A stretch of DNA of 64,000 nucleotides, taken from NCBI GenBank assembly GCA_023935145.1, contig CM043705.1:57072084-57136083 (forward strand). The letters run 5' to 3'. Position 1 is the first letter of the stretch, and each line of letters starts with the position of its first letter. The DNA is from Bretschneidera sinensis. Lineage: Eukaryota > Streptophyta > Magnoliopsida > Brassicales > Akaniaceae. The position numbers were made by a program, and so were the translations under genes. Positions 11,531 to 23,154 of this stretch are shown here, piece by piece. Below the pieces are notes generated by a model. The model did no database searches and was not told where the DNA came from. It saw only the letters and a list, made by a program, of their open reading frames with translations.

Positions 11531-11814
11531 TTGTGACGATCCAAAACCTTCGAGCTCGAAGAACTAAGTGGAGAATCCGTTTCCCATACTTGGAACATCG
11601 AAAAACTTTGATGATTCTACCGATAGCTCGCGTCTCGAGTGTGGCTCATGAAGCGACTGGGTTAATTAAAGTTGTAATAACAACAACACAAGTGCAATTA
11701 AAGATAACAAGTTAAAAGAATAAACCGAAAATTTCATTAAGTTGCAAAAACTAAGCTTATAAAAGCATTATCGGCCTTGAAGTACAAAAAGAAACAAAAT
11801 ACACTAAAGAGAAA

Positions 11815-13814
11815 CCCCTAGGGGGCGGTCTCTCCTTCGACCTCAGCGTCAACCTCTGATTGAGCTGTTGGCTCCTCCTCACCAACCTGAGCTGCCGCCT
11901 CCATCTTGTCCATAGCCGCCTCCTCATCTTCCAAGGGGCCCAGTAGGTCGAGAGCCCTCAAGGTATTGTAGGCCCTCTTCCTCCTCGATCATCGTTCGGT
12001 ACGAGGTCAAGTCTTTGAGAGCAGTCAAGGCGTTCTCCACGGCCGTCTGGGTATGAGCCTCAGCCTCCTCTTTGAGCCACTGCCCCACAAAGATGGCGGC
12101 ATCCCTCTCTTAGAAGGTTTCAACCCTAGCCTGATTGGCCACCTCTAGAGACATTTGCAGTTGATGGACGAGCTCAACGCTCTCGTCCAGCTTATGCAGG
12201 GTCCAACCTAGCCTCTCAGTTGTGTCCAGGCACCAGCGTGATATAACCACTAGTAGTATGCCCGAATAAAAAAAAATAAAAACCGTTAGCCATCCATCAT
12301 GTAAAGATTCAAAGGAAAAAAGAGAAGACGAAGAAAGAGAACTTCATACCTGAGAACCTAAGGTCTCAACCGCAAAATAGAGAGCCTAAATGGGTCTTCG
12401 CGATAGCTCGAGCATGTCCCAAGGTGGAACCCCCAAGACTAGATGTTTTCGGGCCACCCAGGGTTGTGAGAAAACGGAGTCATCAGTCTTCAAGCCCTAG
12501 TTGTGCATGAAGATCATCACATCCAAAGCCGCACCTCATGATGAGGTAGGGGTAGCAAATAAGGCTAAAGTAGTCTCTGGCTCAGGGGAGCGCCTGGGAG
12601 GGCTCTCCAGGTCAATAGGGGTGGGGGAAGGAGCTCGAGGTCTCGTTTTGGCACCAGAGCTGGAAACGAATTACTTCTATGCTTGGGTGGCTTTTTTTCG
12701 CTAGAAAATGAGTTTCTTGGCCTTCTCCTTGGCTTTAACTATCGCTCAATCTCTGCTCAAGACATTGAAAGAAAAAAATAAGTATGAAGTAAAAGGGAAG
12801 TGACATAAAGCAGAGCCCAAGCAGTAAAAACAAAGTACAAACCAAAGTATAAAGTAGCGGGCACGAGGTTACCATTCTCTATAGATGACTCGGGGCACGA
12901 GGGGGAGAGACTGCATTTCGCCAACTTTTGATTATTGTAAAGAACCTCCACATCCATATGCGTGGCCACCATAGTGCTCACCGTCTCTTACTCACGGGGA
13001 AGAAAGCTCGACTTCTTATATTTCCCAGCCCGATCTAAACACCATGTGAGCGGGACCCCAAAGTCACTCTCACCCCAAACGAAGAAAAAAGACTTCTTCC
13101 ACCTTTTGATTGAAGATGGTGTCTTCTTTAGAAGCCTTTTTTTTGCCCACGAGTTGATCACGACTCATCCAGTCTGGCTGTGCTTGCTTATCTGGAAGTG
13201 GCCTTTGAAAATGTTGAGGTTCATTAGTTCCCCCACTTTTGAGTAGACGTAGATGAAAGCTATGATCATTCGTACCGAGTTCGGTACTAACTAACACAGT
13301 ATTACGTCAAAGTACCATAGAACGACACAAAAGAATGGGTACAGGGGAAAGCGTAGCCCGACCTTCATGTGTTGCTCGTACATGCATAGCTCGTAAAGTG
13401 CACAACTCAGAAGGGCATCACAAGCCCTCTCCCCGACCCTGCCGAACCTAAGGGCATATTTCTTCGGGATACGATACGTCTTTTGGATCACCTCAAGATC
13501 CTCCTCTTTGATCTAGCTAGGAACAGTGTTCGTGGCAAACTCCCATTGTTCCCTCTCTTCAATAGCCATAACCCTTCTGATCTTGGGTACAGTCACGTCC
13601 ACATCTTTCTAGCCCCCAGAGGAGGAGTCCTCTTCACACTCTTCCACCACAGGTACATAGAGCACCATGGCTAGTGACCCCTCTCTGACCTTAGCTCCTA
13701 GGTCTTACTTTTAGAATAGGACATGTCCGATCCCATCTCCTCAAAAGTACTACTACTACTACTACTACCGCTACAACTACTAGGCCTATCTCGAAAAATA
13801 TCTATTGAAGACAT
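11815..13814 (-). pseudogene. Antisense ORF (aORF) of element A, gypsy-type plant mobile ORF, with predicted introns
   Basis: Opposite in strand to gag-pol, between integrase and the 3' LTR. It starts at Met 13814 (MSSIDIFRDRPSS) and includes a poly-Ser tract. The conserved core reads EVIQKTYRIPKKYALRFGRV, HMKVGLRFPLYPFFCVVL and PSSIKRWKKSFFFVWGESDF, which resembles the plant 'putative gypsy type transposon' domain (Transposase_28). A donor (GGTAACCTC) at 12872 and an acceptor (TTGAGCAG) at 12753 define a ~120-bp intron matched in element C; a second donor (CAG/GTATGAAG) is near 12349. The C-terminal part is acidic and coiled-coil-like. A TAG lies where element C has Gln (VPS*IKEE against LPSQLRDE). 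Function unknown; non-functional here. Confidence 0.65.
13749..13774. repeat. (ACT)n microsatellite
   Basis: About eight ACT/ACC triplets, encoding the poly-Ser tract of the antisense ORF on the minus strand. Confidence 0.85.
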
Positions 13815-14499
13815 GAGAAATGGGAGAAGGAGACTCACCTAGAGTGTAAATAGCTCAGAAAACTTCCTCATCAGCAGGACGCTTCGATAGCCCACTCCGA
13901 GCACTCTCGAACCAAAGATGACTATGAAGGAACCCTACACCAAAGATGATTATGAGGCAAAGATGTTCACAAAACCTCCTCCTACCGAAGATTTAAGATA
14001 CCGAGCACTCTCAAGCTTTAGATGAGTCTAAGAGCTCTCAAACTTTCTCTCTGAAAATTGTTAGAATGAAGTGAAGAAGAATGAAAGAGCAAGGCACCCT
14101 TATATAAGAGGAAAAGGCATGACGAACGAGGCAATTTAAGCCAAACAGATATGAAGATATAACATTCAGAGTACTCGAGGCCACTTTTGCACTCTCCAAG
14201 GATACTCAGTCACAAACGAAATGACGTTTGGTCCGCTCGAGGCACCATTCCGTTCCCCAAGAGAATGAAACATTAATGAGCGCTGTCATTTTCACTCCAA
14301 AATGGCTACGTACATTAAATAATCCAATTAAGCCACGTGTGAACGAAAGTTCTAGAAAAACAATTTAAATGGTTTTTCCAATTTTGGGCTTAAAGAAAGA
14401 CGGCCTAAACACCAAAGCATTTTTCTTGGGCCTAAAAGGAAAGAAGCCCAAAAGTCCACCTGAAACCCCACTAGAGGAAGCCCAAGTCCTACCAAAAGT
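13815..14499. other. 3' non-coding region of element A
   Basis: Upstream of the antisense ORF start. It contains TATATAAGAG near 14100 (read on plus), short repeats of ACCAAAGATGA and GAGCACTCTC, and a proline/lysine-codon stretch at 14369-14490 matching 32240-32430 of element C in reverse. No confident gene. Confidence 0.55.
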
Positions 14500-15228
14500 T
14501 TCAAAGCTCGGTCCAATATCTCCAAGGTCGAGTATCTTGACTATTGTTCAAATGCTCAGACTAACGTCTCCAAAGCCAAGCATATTGATTGTTACTCATA
14601 TGGTCAAACCAACGTCTCCATGCCTGAGCATATTGACTACTGCTCAAATACTAGGACCAATGTCTCTATGGTCGAGCTTATTAATTGCTGCTCATATGCT
14701 CGATCCAACATCTCCAAGGTCGAGCATATTGATTGCTGCTCATATGCTCGGACCAACGTCTCCATTCCCGAGCATATTGACTGCTGCTCAAATGCTCGGA
14801 CCATTGTCTCCAAGGCCAAACATATTGATTGTTGCTTAAATGCTCGGACCAATGTTTCCAAGGTCGAGCATTTTGATTGCTGCTTATATGCTCAAACCAA
14901 CGTCTCTATGCCCGAGCATATTGACTGCTGCTCAAATGCTCGGACCAACGTCTTTATACCCGACCATATTGACTGCTGCTCAAATGCTCGGACCAATGTT
15001 TTCAAGACCGAGCATATTGATTGCTACTCATATGCTCGGACCAATATTTCTAAAGCTGAGCATATTGATTGCTACTCATATGCTTGGACCAACATCTCCA
15101 AGCCTGAGCATATTGACTGCTTATCAAATGTTCGGACCAACTTCTCTAAGGCCGAGCATATTGATTGCTGCTCATATGATCGGACTAACGTTTCCAAGAC
15201 AGAGCATATTGATTACTGCTCATATGGT
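14500..15228 (+). repeat. 48-bp minisatellite of element A (about 15 copies)
   Basis: Tandem units of 48 bp built around GAGCATATTGATTGCTGCTC and GCTCGGACCAACGTCTCCAA. Because 48 is a multiple of three and the unit lacks stops in several frames, three plus-strand frames stay open over long stretches; one encodes a 16-residue repeat EHIDCCSYARTNVSKV. A second array of the same unit is in element C (31301-31990), in the same position relative to the LTR. Confidence 0.88.
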
Positions 15229-15483
15229 CCTTCATGTGTGCGCACGATCGTAATGTGCGCTCAATCGCATTGCATGGCGCGATCGATCACAATTTGTCCA
15301 GAGAATGCTCCAAGGATTCTAGATTTCTTCTTCCTTTAAGTGCCAAAACTGCTTCTTTTTCTCCAAAACCTTATAAAAACATGTAAAACACACAAATGGA
15401 GTAAAAGAGACCAAATTAACGTAATTAAGGACCTAACAAATGTAAATAAAGGGGATTAAATATGAATATTTAAGCATCTATCA
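15229..15483 (-). repeat. Truncated 3' LTR of element B
   Basis: Matches 25630-25893 of the 5' LTR, from the TGATAGATGC end inward. About 1.1 kb of LTR is missing at the left, where the sequence passes straight into the 48-bp array of element A. Confidence 0.85.
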
Positions 15484-15496
15484 CACCCCCAAACTT
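15484..15496 (-). promoter_or_regulatory. Polypurine tract of element B
   Basis: On minus, AAGTTTGGGGGTG lies directly before the 3' LTR start TGATAG, the position where plus-strand DNA priming occurs in LTR retrotransposons. Confidence 0.7.
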
Positions 15497-16870
15497 ACAT
15501 ATTGCTAGTCCCTTAGCAATACTAAATTAAAAACTAAAATGAAAAACATAGATAAATCCAATGTTCATAGTGTCAATCAAAAGTCTAGATTTTACATAAA
15601 ACTATGATGCGCATTCATGAGCAAGCTTAACAAGTGTAAACATATTTTTACAATGAATAAGAGTTTTGAACGTAAATCATATTCATGAGGTAGTTTAAGA
15701 CATTACAAGTTTGACTTTAGTGTGTGGTGACTAGCACACAAAAAATTGGGCTTCCAAGAAATTCAAACGTGTAGTGTTTCGATGACTCAAGATTCACCAA
15801 ACTTCCTTTTAGAGTCAACAAACATGGCATAGACTTTTATTTGCGAGATTTTTGCCACGTTAGCTCCCTTAAACTTTCTTGTTGACTCGTGTAATGAGTG
15901 TTTAGCCAATGACTCCCAAACCATATGGTTTTAGGACATTAGGTGTAAAGACACCCCTAAGGACTTACTAGCTCGAGTCAACAAGGCTACGAAACTAACT
16001 GGTTTTAATGCTACTACTTAGAATTTTTCACCTTTTGATGTGACACTCAATGCTTACTGAGGCAAGAGGGCCAGTTACTCGGTGGAAGATTCTTTTTAAT
16101 GATCACTTAGAATTTTTCACCTTTTAACGTGACACTCAATGCTTACTGAGTCAAGAGGGCCAGTTACTCGGTGGAAGATTTGTTTTTATTGATCATTAGG
16201 AGTATTTTTTTTTTCTTTTGAGCACTAATCAATCTTTTCTATTTTTTATATGCCAAAATGTCAATCTAATAGGTCATCTAGCTCATCGTCAAGCAAAAGA
16301 AACATACAAATCCAAATAACATGTCATATCCCACACGATCTTGTACTAATGTGCTTGTGATAGTTTAAGCTAAACTTGTGAATTCTTAAATGCCTAAAGA
16401 GCAGTGATCTAGGTTCAAAACTTGATTATTGGCCTATATGTTCAAAGTGTTAAGCTCGCTGATGAAGTCGAATCATACAGTTTTGTTTTAGATCACAAAA
16501 AAAAAAAGTTTATTGAACAGAATGAACATGCATTTATCTATGAAAATAGCAACAAAATAAAAACAAAAATGTAGGACGTAATGAGTGTGTGAATGTGTCC
16601 CCATACCCCCAAACTTAAAATGCACATTGTCCCCAATGTGTGAGTAGCATGGAAGGATCTGACATGGGAGATGGAGAGCTATATGGCTGGCATGACTTGT
16701 AGCACACCCCCAAACTTTAGCTGGATGCACTGAAACTATCCTTGAAAAAGAAAGAAAAACAAATATAAAATAGAAAACAAGTAAGAAACATTAATAGAAA
16801 AGTAAACTAAAAAATACTATAAATAACATAAACTATAAAAAGGATATGCATTGGGGTGCCTCCCATTAGC
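15484..16870 (-). other. Athila 3' non-coding module of element B
   Basis: About 1.3 kb between the env-position ORF and the 3' LTR with no long ORF. Read on minus it holds three copies of an AAGTTTGGGGGT motif (the last abutting the LTR as polypurine tract) and a duplicated ~80-bp block (copies near 16020-16100 and 16105-16185) around GCTTACTGAG and CCAGTTACTC. Closely similar modules occur in element E (54288-55690) and element H (43160-44541). Confidence 0.75.
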
Positions 16871-16907
16871 ATTAAGTTTAATGTCTTCAGCCAGACGTGG
16901 TATCCTC

Positions 16908-18098
16908 TCACTGCTGATCATCAAGTGGTGCAGTCGAAGAGGTACCGGGTGTCGGAGGTAACCGATCAAGAATGGCCTGCAGCATAGCCTCTTGTCGTGC
17001 TAACCGTGCCTCCAAACTGTCCATGCGCTGATGCACGAGTGTGGTAGCAGTAGAAACCTCACCTCGGAAGGAGGACAGTTCAGCTAGAAAGTGCTGGGAC
17101 TCGGTGGGTCCCATGTCTGAATGGTCCTCTTCACATACTGGGCTAATGACCGGGGTCTCAGTCTCCATGCGATCCTCCTCAACTTGCTCAGCTGCTGGAG
17201 CAGGTACCGGGAGTCCTCGTGGCATATACGAGATGCTGTGTGTCCACTGAGCCTTCCCGAAAAAGGGATGCTCTTGCACTGGCCCATCGCTGTGGGTCCC
17301 TTTAATCCCCTTCTTCTTGAGGATGAAGGTGAGTAGGAACGGGAAAGGGAGGCCCCAAGCATTGGCCATGGTGGTCTGACAGCCATGCATGTGATCCTAA
17401 AACTTGTGCAACTGGCTCCAAATGACAGTCGGGATGGAGTACCAGTGGCCTCTATGGAAGGTATATATAGTCTGGAGAAACTGGTCTCGTTGCTGTGTCT
17501 TGTGCCCCAATAGACACACGTTACGCTGTAGGATCATATCAACAAGCCACAGTCGGGGAGGCAACTTGAACCGGCTGGCCGCATTGTTATGCTTGTCGGC
17601 ATACTGGCCAACGCACATGTCCGTGATGATCTCGGCCAGGGTAAAGGACTCCGGTTGTTCCTCGATATCAGTGTCCTCAGAAAGGGACTCATCGGTGCAA
17701 TGAAGAGCAGCGACGATATCAGCACTAGTTACCTCGATGGGTGTGCCCTGAACTAAAGAGGTAAGGACTCCCGGTCTGCTGCAGTCGAAAGATAGATGCT
17801 CATAAAACTGGACTACGAGCTGGGAGTAGGCAGTGAAGCACACTGATTTAAACAGCCACTTCAACCCTCGATGTCGGAATGCTTGGACGGCCCATTGCGT
17901 GGCGTCCATGGACTGGAATATGTCATCGATGGCGAATGTGGTCTCAAACAACAGCTCTCGTTGCTCAATGCTGGGCCGGGATGAGGAGGCACGGCTGCTT
18001 GAGGCACTAGAGGTAGAAATAGTTGGTCTGGACATGCTTGATACTAGTTTCTGCCAAATTTGCGATCGATCGTGACTTGTGTGCGCTCGATCGCACAC
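16908..18098 (-). pseudogene. Env-position ORF of element B (Athila extra ORF), one in-frame TAG
   Basis: Sense ORF downstream of integrase. The likely start is Met 18032 (MSRPTISTSS). A Ser-rich N-terminus is followed by a globular part with RHRGLKWLFKSVCFTAYSQL, VQFYEHLSFDC and PPRLWLVDMILQRNVCLLGH, resembling the plant 'putative plant transposon protein' domain often found in Athila elements. A TAG at 17397-17399 is the only break, and the same frame continues DHMHGCQTTMANAWG to a C-terminal coiled coil (VHQRMDSLEARLARQEAM) ending at 16908. No clear signal peptide or membrane segment is visible, so an envelope role is not supported by the sequence. The TAG most simply derives from CAG. Confidence 0.7.
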
Positions 18099-18879
18099 TT
18101 GCTATGCGATCGATCGCAAATTCCGTGCGCTCGATCGCACACTGTCAGGCTTTTCCTCGAACAGTTGATGTGCAACAAAAAAAACAAGCTACGATCTTGA
18201 CGAGTTGAATGTGTGCCAAACCTGCTGCAAACAAACAAGCACTCAATCACACTCAAGATAACATATAAGAATAAAGAGTTTTGTAAATAAAACATTAAAA
18301 TTCGTATGTGTGTGTGAAGAGTACCTTGTGGATTAATGGGGATAGGAATACGGGGTGGTGACAGTGGAGGTGATGGTGATATCCAGTGATGGAGGCAATG
18401 GATGGTGACGAAGGATGGTGGAGATGGAAGTGGTGGTGAATGATGGTGGCAAAGTGTGAGCGTGAGAGATGCGGGTAGACGGGAAGAGCGAGTGAGAGAG
18501 AGTGTGTAGGGTGCGAGTGAACACAGTGAATAGGTGTGAGTGCGTGAGTGAAGGTTTTCAGATATATAAATGCTTCTGCCACGAATGCACTCGATCGCGC
18601 ACGGGGTGCGCTCGATCGCACTCGTGCACTCGAGCACGTTTGAAGGACATGCTCGATCACACACTTATGCTCGATCGCACTGGATGATGCGATCGATAGC
18701 AAGGAGGGCATATGGGTAAAAGAAAAAAACTTACCGTAGCTAACAAAAATGATAATTTATTGAAACAATACAACCTTACCATTTGTTAGTGGCCTCAGTA
18801 CCACTAACCTCAATAGAGGTGCTTGAGCTTAATGGGAAATCAATTTTTTACTTTGCTCAATCACTCTCTTGCTACCGTG
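18099..18879 (-). other. Spacer between integrase and env-position ORF, rich in CGATCG palindromes
   Basis: Two clusters of GCGATCGATCGC / TGCGCTCGATCGCA motifs (about 18055-18150 and 18590-18715) flank a TCACC/CATCACCAC-rich stretch near 18340-18440. Overlapping short frames here are low-complexity. It may be the leader of a spliced mRNA for the downstream ORF, which is an inference. Confidence 0.55.
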
Positions 18880-19849
18880 CTAGTTGGTTGGAGGGGGGCA
18901 CTTAGAGCCCACCTCTTGGAGCTTTAGTGCTTGTGTTTCAGCTGTATACTGTACTGATTCAAGTGCCAAATCTTCATCTCTTGGAGGAATGTTAATGTCA
19001 AGGTAAGGCTTGGCTCTGTGTCCATTGATTGTAAAGGGCTGATTTCCTTTGGGGCCACAGACTTCTAATACACCATAAGGGAAGACCTTGGTGACCATGT
19101 ACGGACCGTACCATCTGGATTTGAGCTTGCCTGGGGACAGCCTCAATCGTGAGTCATATAACAGCACCTTTTGTCCTACATGGAACTCCTTTCGAACTAG
19201 TTGTTTGTCATGGTAAACTTTTGTCCGTTCCTTGTACAACTTTGCATTCTCATAGGCATCATATCTCAATTCTTAAGCTCATTTAGATGCAGTTTCCTTT
19301 TCTCACCCGCTTGTTTCATGTCGAAGTTGAACTGCTTAATGGACCAATATGCTCGATGTTCTAATTCCACCGGGAGATGGCATGCTTTTCCAAAGACTAG
19401 GCAGTAGGGAGACATGCTAATTGGAGTCTTATAAGCTGTCCTATATTCCCATAGAGCATCATTTAAGCGTAGAGACCAATCATTCTAGTTAAGCTTCACA
19501 GTCTTTTCTAATATTCCCTTGATCTCTCGATTACTAATCTCCACTTGGCCACTGGTTTGAGGATGATATACAGTGCCAACTTTATGAGTGATCCCATACT
19601 TCCGGAGTAGTTCGGCAAAAGAACGATGATGAAAGTGACTGCCCCCATCACTGATGATTGCTCTTGGAGTTCCAAACCTAGTAAAAATGTTAGCCTGCAA
19701 AAACTTGATAACTACTTTGTGATCATTAGTCTTTGAGAGGACAGCCTTGACCTATTTAGACACATAATCCATGCCCTTAAGAATATATAAATAACCAAAT
19801 GAGTTAGGAAATGGTCCTATGAAATCAATGCCCCATACATAAAAAATTT
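18880..19849 (-). pseudogene. Integrase of element B (core and C-terminus)
   Basis: From right to left: GIDFIGPFPNSFGYLYI (first Asp), YVSK followed by a TAG where Trp is usual, then open 19700-19485 with [13 protein letters not shown] (second Asp) and [16 protein letters not shown] (catalytic Glu), a stop, and the C-terminal domain 19269-18880 with VGQKVLLYDSRLRL, SRWYGPYMVTKVFPYG and PFTINGHRAKPYL. The DDE triad can be read, but stops split the gene. Confidence 0.82.
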
Positions 19850-20800
19850 CTACAATATGAATATTTTGTAATGGCATTTGATTTCGGGAAGAGATGTTAC
19901 CTGTCCACTGGCATCTATCATATAAGCTGCAAAAGGAGAAAGTATCTTTAAATAGGTTAGGCCAATAAAAACCAGATTGGAGTACCTTAAGAGCTGTTCG
20001 TTTGCCCCAAAATGTCCTCCATAAGCAAACTGGTGGCAGTGTTGCAATAAGCTAAAGTGTTCCTCATCTAGGATGTATCGTCTGATGATTTGATCGGGGC
20101 AAGCTTTGAAAAGATAAGAATCATCCCAATAGTAATGTCTCGATAGAGATATCAGCCGTTTCTTTTCTTGAGTAGTCATGCCTGGAGGAAAAACTTTAGC
20201 AGTTAGATAATTTACTATATCAGCGTACCATGGGAGTTTTACCTCTAGTGCGAATAGTTGTTCATCGGGGAAGTTCTTATTTAATGGTAACTCTTTATCA
20301 TCACTCTCATAAGGAAGTCTTGACAAATGATCCGCAACTACATTCCCACTACCTTTCTTGTCTTTGATCTCTAAATCGAATTCTTGTAGGAGGAGTACCA
20401 ATCTGATTAGCCTAGGCTTTGCATCTTTCTTAGAAAACAAATATCTCAAAGCAGCATGGTCAGTGAATACAATAAATTTAGAACCAATAAGATATGATCT
20501 AAACTTCTCTAAAGCAAAAATAACAGCTAACAATTCTTTTTCAGTAGTAGAATAGTTAAGCTGAGCATCATTTAACGTTCTAGAAGCATAGTAAATAGCA
20601 TGAGGTACCTTATTGATTCTTTGACCTAAGACAGCTCCCAAGGCGAAGTCACTGGCATCACACATTAATTCGAAAGGGAGGTTCCAATCCGGTGCCATCA
20701 TTATTGGGGCAGAGGTGAGAACATTTTTCAAGGTGTTGAAATCTTGCATACAATCATCATTCCATTCAAACTTGGTATCTTTAGTTAATAATGCACAAAG
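19850..20800 (-). pseudogene. RNase H and integrase zinc-binding region of element B
   Basis: 299-codon open frame: [19 protein letters not shown] (RNase H Asp), ATTEKELL-like [50 protein letters not shown], then the integrase N-terminus [19 protein letters not shown] and YGGHFGANE. After that a frameshift ends the HHCC zinc domain (the conserved [13 protein letters not shown] reads in another frame). The upstream join to RT holds a small disruption near 20750-20785. Confidence 0.82.
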
Positions 20801-22137
20801 ATTTTGGAGAAGTCCTTGATGAATCTTCTATAAAAACTGGCATGTCTAAGGAAACTTCTAATGCCCTTGACCGTGAGAGGGGGAGGTAGCTTTGAAATGA
20901 TGTCAATCTTAGCTTTGTCTACCTCAATACCTTTGTTTGAGATGGAGTGACCCAACACAATACCTTGTTGAACCATGAAGTGACATTTCTCCCAATTCAG
21001 TACTAAATTACTCTCTTCACATATCTTTAGGACATTTTCCAAATGATTCAGGCACTCATCGAAATTAGATCCAAAGACACTAGAATCATCCACGAACACC
21101 TCAATATATTTCTCTACCATATCGGAAAAAATGCTCATCATACATATTTGAAAAGTGGCTGGTGCGTTGTATAAACTGAATGGCATTCTTCTATAAGCAA
21201 ATGTACCGAAATGACATGTGAATGTAGTTTTTTCTTGATTCTCAGGTGCTATGGAAATTTGATTGTATCCACTATACCCATCCAAGAAGCAGTAATAACC
21301 GTGACCGGCTAACCTCTCTAGCATTTGATCAATGAATGGCAGGGGAAAATGGTCTTTTCTAGTTACTTTGTTTAATCTCCGGTAATCAATGCATACTCTC
21401 CAAACCGTTGTTTTTCTTGTAGGTATGAGCTCCTCATCTTCATTCTTTACCACAGTAATCCCACTTTTTTTAGGAACGACTTGGACCAGACTCACCCATT
21501 TGCTATCCAATATAGGATAAATGATGCCAACATCTAGTAGCTTCAATATCTCGGCCTTTACTACCTCCTTCATGTGTGGGTTAAGTCTTCTTTGAGCATC
21601 TCGAGTGGGCCTTGCTTCTTCTTCAAGGTAAATATTATGTATGCACTTTGCTGGACTTATCCCCTTAATGTCAGCAATGGTCCACCCAATGGCAGTTTTA
21701 TGCTCCCTAAGAACTCTTAACAGCTTCCCTTCTTCCCCACTACTTAAGTTAGCAGCTACAATCACGGGTAAAGTCTCATTTTCTCCTAAGTAAGCGTATG
21801 TTAAATGCTCAGGTAGCTGCTTTAGTTCCAATGTTGGTGCCTGCACAATATATGGAAGAAGAGTAGTACTAGTGGGTATAAGAGATTCAAATGGAGAATG
21901 ATACATACTGGAGTATTTTGGAGAGGTCGCAAGAAGGCGCACAGCTGTGATGATGTCATCAGTAACATCTTCATATTCTTGCTCAATATCCATCTCCGTG
22001 AAGCTACGAGTGAGAATAGTCTCCAATGGATCAATGTGTTGGACCTAAAAAGCTTGCTCAACAAAGTCTTGTATCATACAAACATTAAAGCATTCCAAGT
22101 CATCTTGAGGAAGTTTCATTGCATCAAATATTTTAAA
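20785..22137 (-). pseudogene. Reverse transcriptase of element B
   Basis: Long open frame 20785-22026 preceded by a short segment with a stop (near 22047). Motifs: LPEHLTYAYLGENETLPVIV, WRVCIDYRRLNKVTRKDHFP, FLDGYSGYNQISIAPE, FAYRRMPFSLYNAPATFQ, catalytic FVDDSSVFG, LVLNWEKCHFMVQQGIVLGH and [13 protein letters not shown]. The core would be intact on its own, but it is cut from protease and RNase H by stops. The sequence is closest in style to Athila RT. Confidence 0.88.
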
Positions 22138-22590
22138 CTATATTTTCTCACCATTGATTTTCATACTTACTATACCTTTTTTTACACAGATCTTAGTGTT
22201 GGCAGTTCTCATTAATGGTCTCCCTAATATGATAGCCAAAGGTAATGGCATAGGGTATTCCTCCATGTCTAATACAATGAAATCAGCAGGTAAAATGAAC
22301 TCACTAACTTTCACTAAGACATCCTCGAGAACACCCCTAGATCTTTTAATACTCCTATCTGCCAACTGTAAGGTAATAGAAGTTGGTTGTAGCTCCTCCA
22401 AACCTAGGGTTTCGAATACTGTGTAAGGTAGCAAGTTTACCCCCGCTCCTAAGTCTAGCAATGCCTTGTTAAATAGCTGATCACCTATTCTACAGGGAAT
22501 AGTAAAACTACCTGGATCTTTCAGTTTTGGTGGGAGTTTTCTTAGCAGTACAACACTTACCTCCTCAGTTAATGCTACAGTCTCATGCTC
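22138..22590 (-). pseudogene. Aspartic protease of element B
   Basis: After the TAA at 22591-22593 the frame reads EHETVALTEEVSVVLLRKLP, FTIPCRIGDQLFNKALLDLG, then AGVNLLPYTVFETLGL and ILGRPLMRTANTKI, ending in a TAG at 22138. The active site DLGAGVN keeps the catalytic Asp (family form DLGASVN). Confidence 0.8.
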
Positions 22591-23154
22591 TTAAAATTTT
22601 CTTTTATGAGTGCAACAATCTTTTAGGAATTTAGCATAGGCAGGTATTTGGTGAATTGCATCTAATAATGGAATATTAATTTCAACTTTTCGCAAGGTTT
22701 CAAAAATATCAAGTAGTTTATTGTCTTTCTTTTGTTTTACTAACCTTTGTGGGAAGGGTGGTGCATTCACCTTCTCCGTCTCACTTACCCTTGATGCTGA
22801 TGGCGTCTCTTTGGATGTTGCTGGAGATTCCTCGGATCTGATCACTTTGCCATTTCTCAATGTTGTGACAGCCTTTAGTTGTTGATGCCCCCCAGGGTTG
22901 GGTAATGTTTGAGCTGGGAACTCCCCTTACTTTCTGCCACTGAGCTCTTTAGCTAGTTGTCCTATTTGTACCTCTAGTCTTTGAATTGCTTGCTCATGTG
23001 CCGCATTAATTTATTTTTGTTGAGTCATGAACTGTTCTTGTGACGTCACCAGTTGTCTTACTAGACTTTCGAGGTCGTTCTTCTTTGGTTTGAGAGTAGC
23101 ATGAGCAGTGGGATGGGGGTTTTATTGTTGTCCTTGATTGTTCTGGTTGTTGCT
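22591..23154 (-). pseudogene. gag-protease linker of element B
   Basis: Low-complexity Lys/Glu/Pro-rich linker. The open part 22591-22860 reads MRNGKVIRSEESPATSKETP and NKLLDIFETLRKVEINIPLL, a segment usual between Athila gag and protease. A Gln-rich stretch with stops lies at 22880-23154. Confidence 0.7.

Noticed and set aside
12501..12704. 67-codon plus ORF and similar plus-strand ORFs in 11533-13674
   Set aside because: Antisense to the better supported minus-strand ORF of element A, which is conserved with element C.
14369..15339. Three long overlapping plus-strand ORFs (156, 239 and 137 codons) as genes
   Set aside because: All arise from one 48-bp repeat without stops; no evidence favours one frame. 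Recorded as a repeat with a finding.
16908..18098. Viral envelope gene
   Set aside because: Position fits the so-called env-like ORF of Athila, but no signal peptide, transmembrane segment or glycoprotein-like features are visible.
18295..18711. 138-codon minus ORF rich in His/Ser/Pro between integrase and the env-position ORF
   Set aside because: Low-complexity sequence from CATCACCAC-like and CGATCG repeats; no similarity recognised and overlapping frames are equally open.
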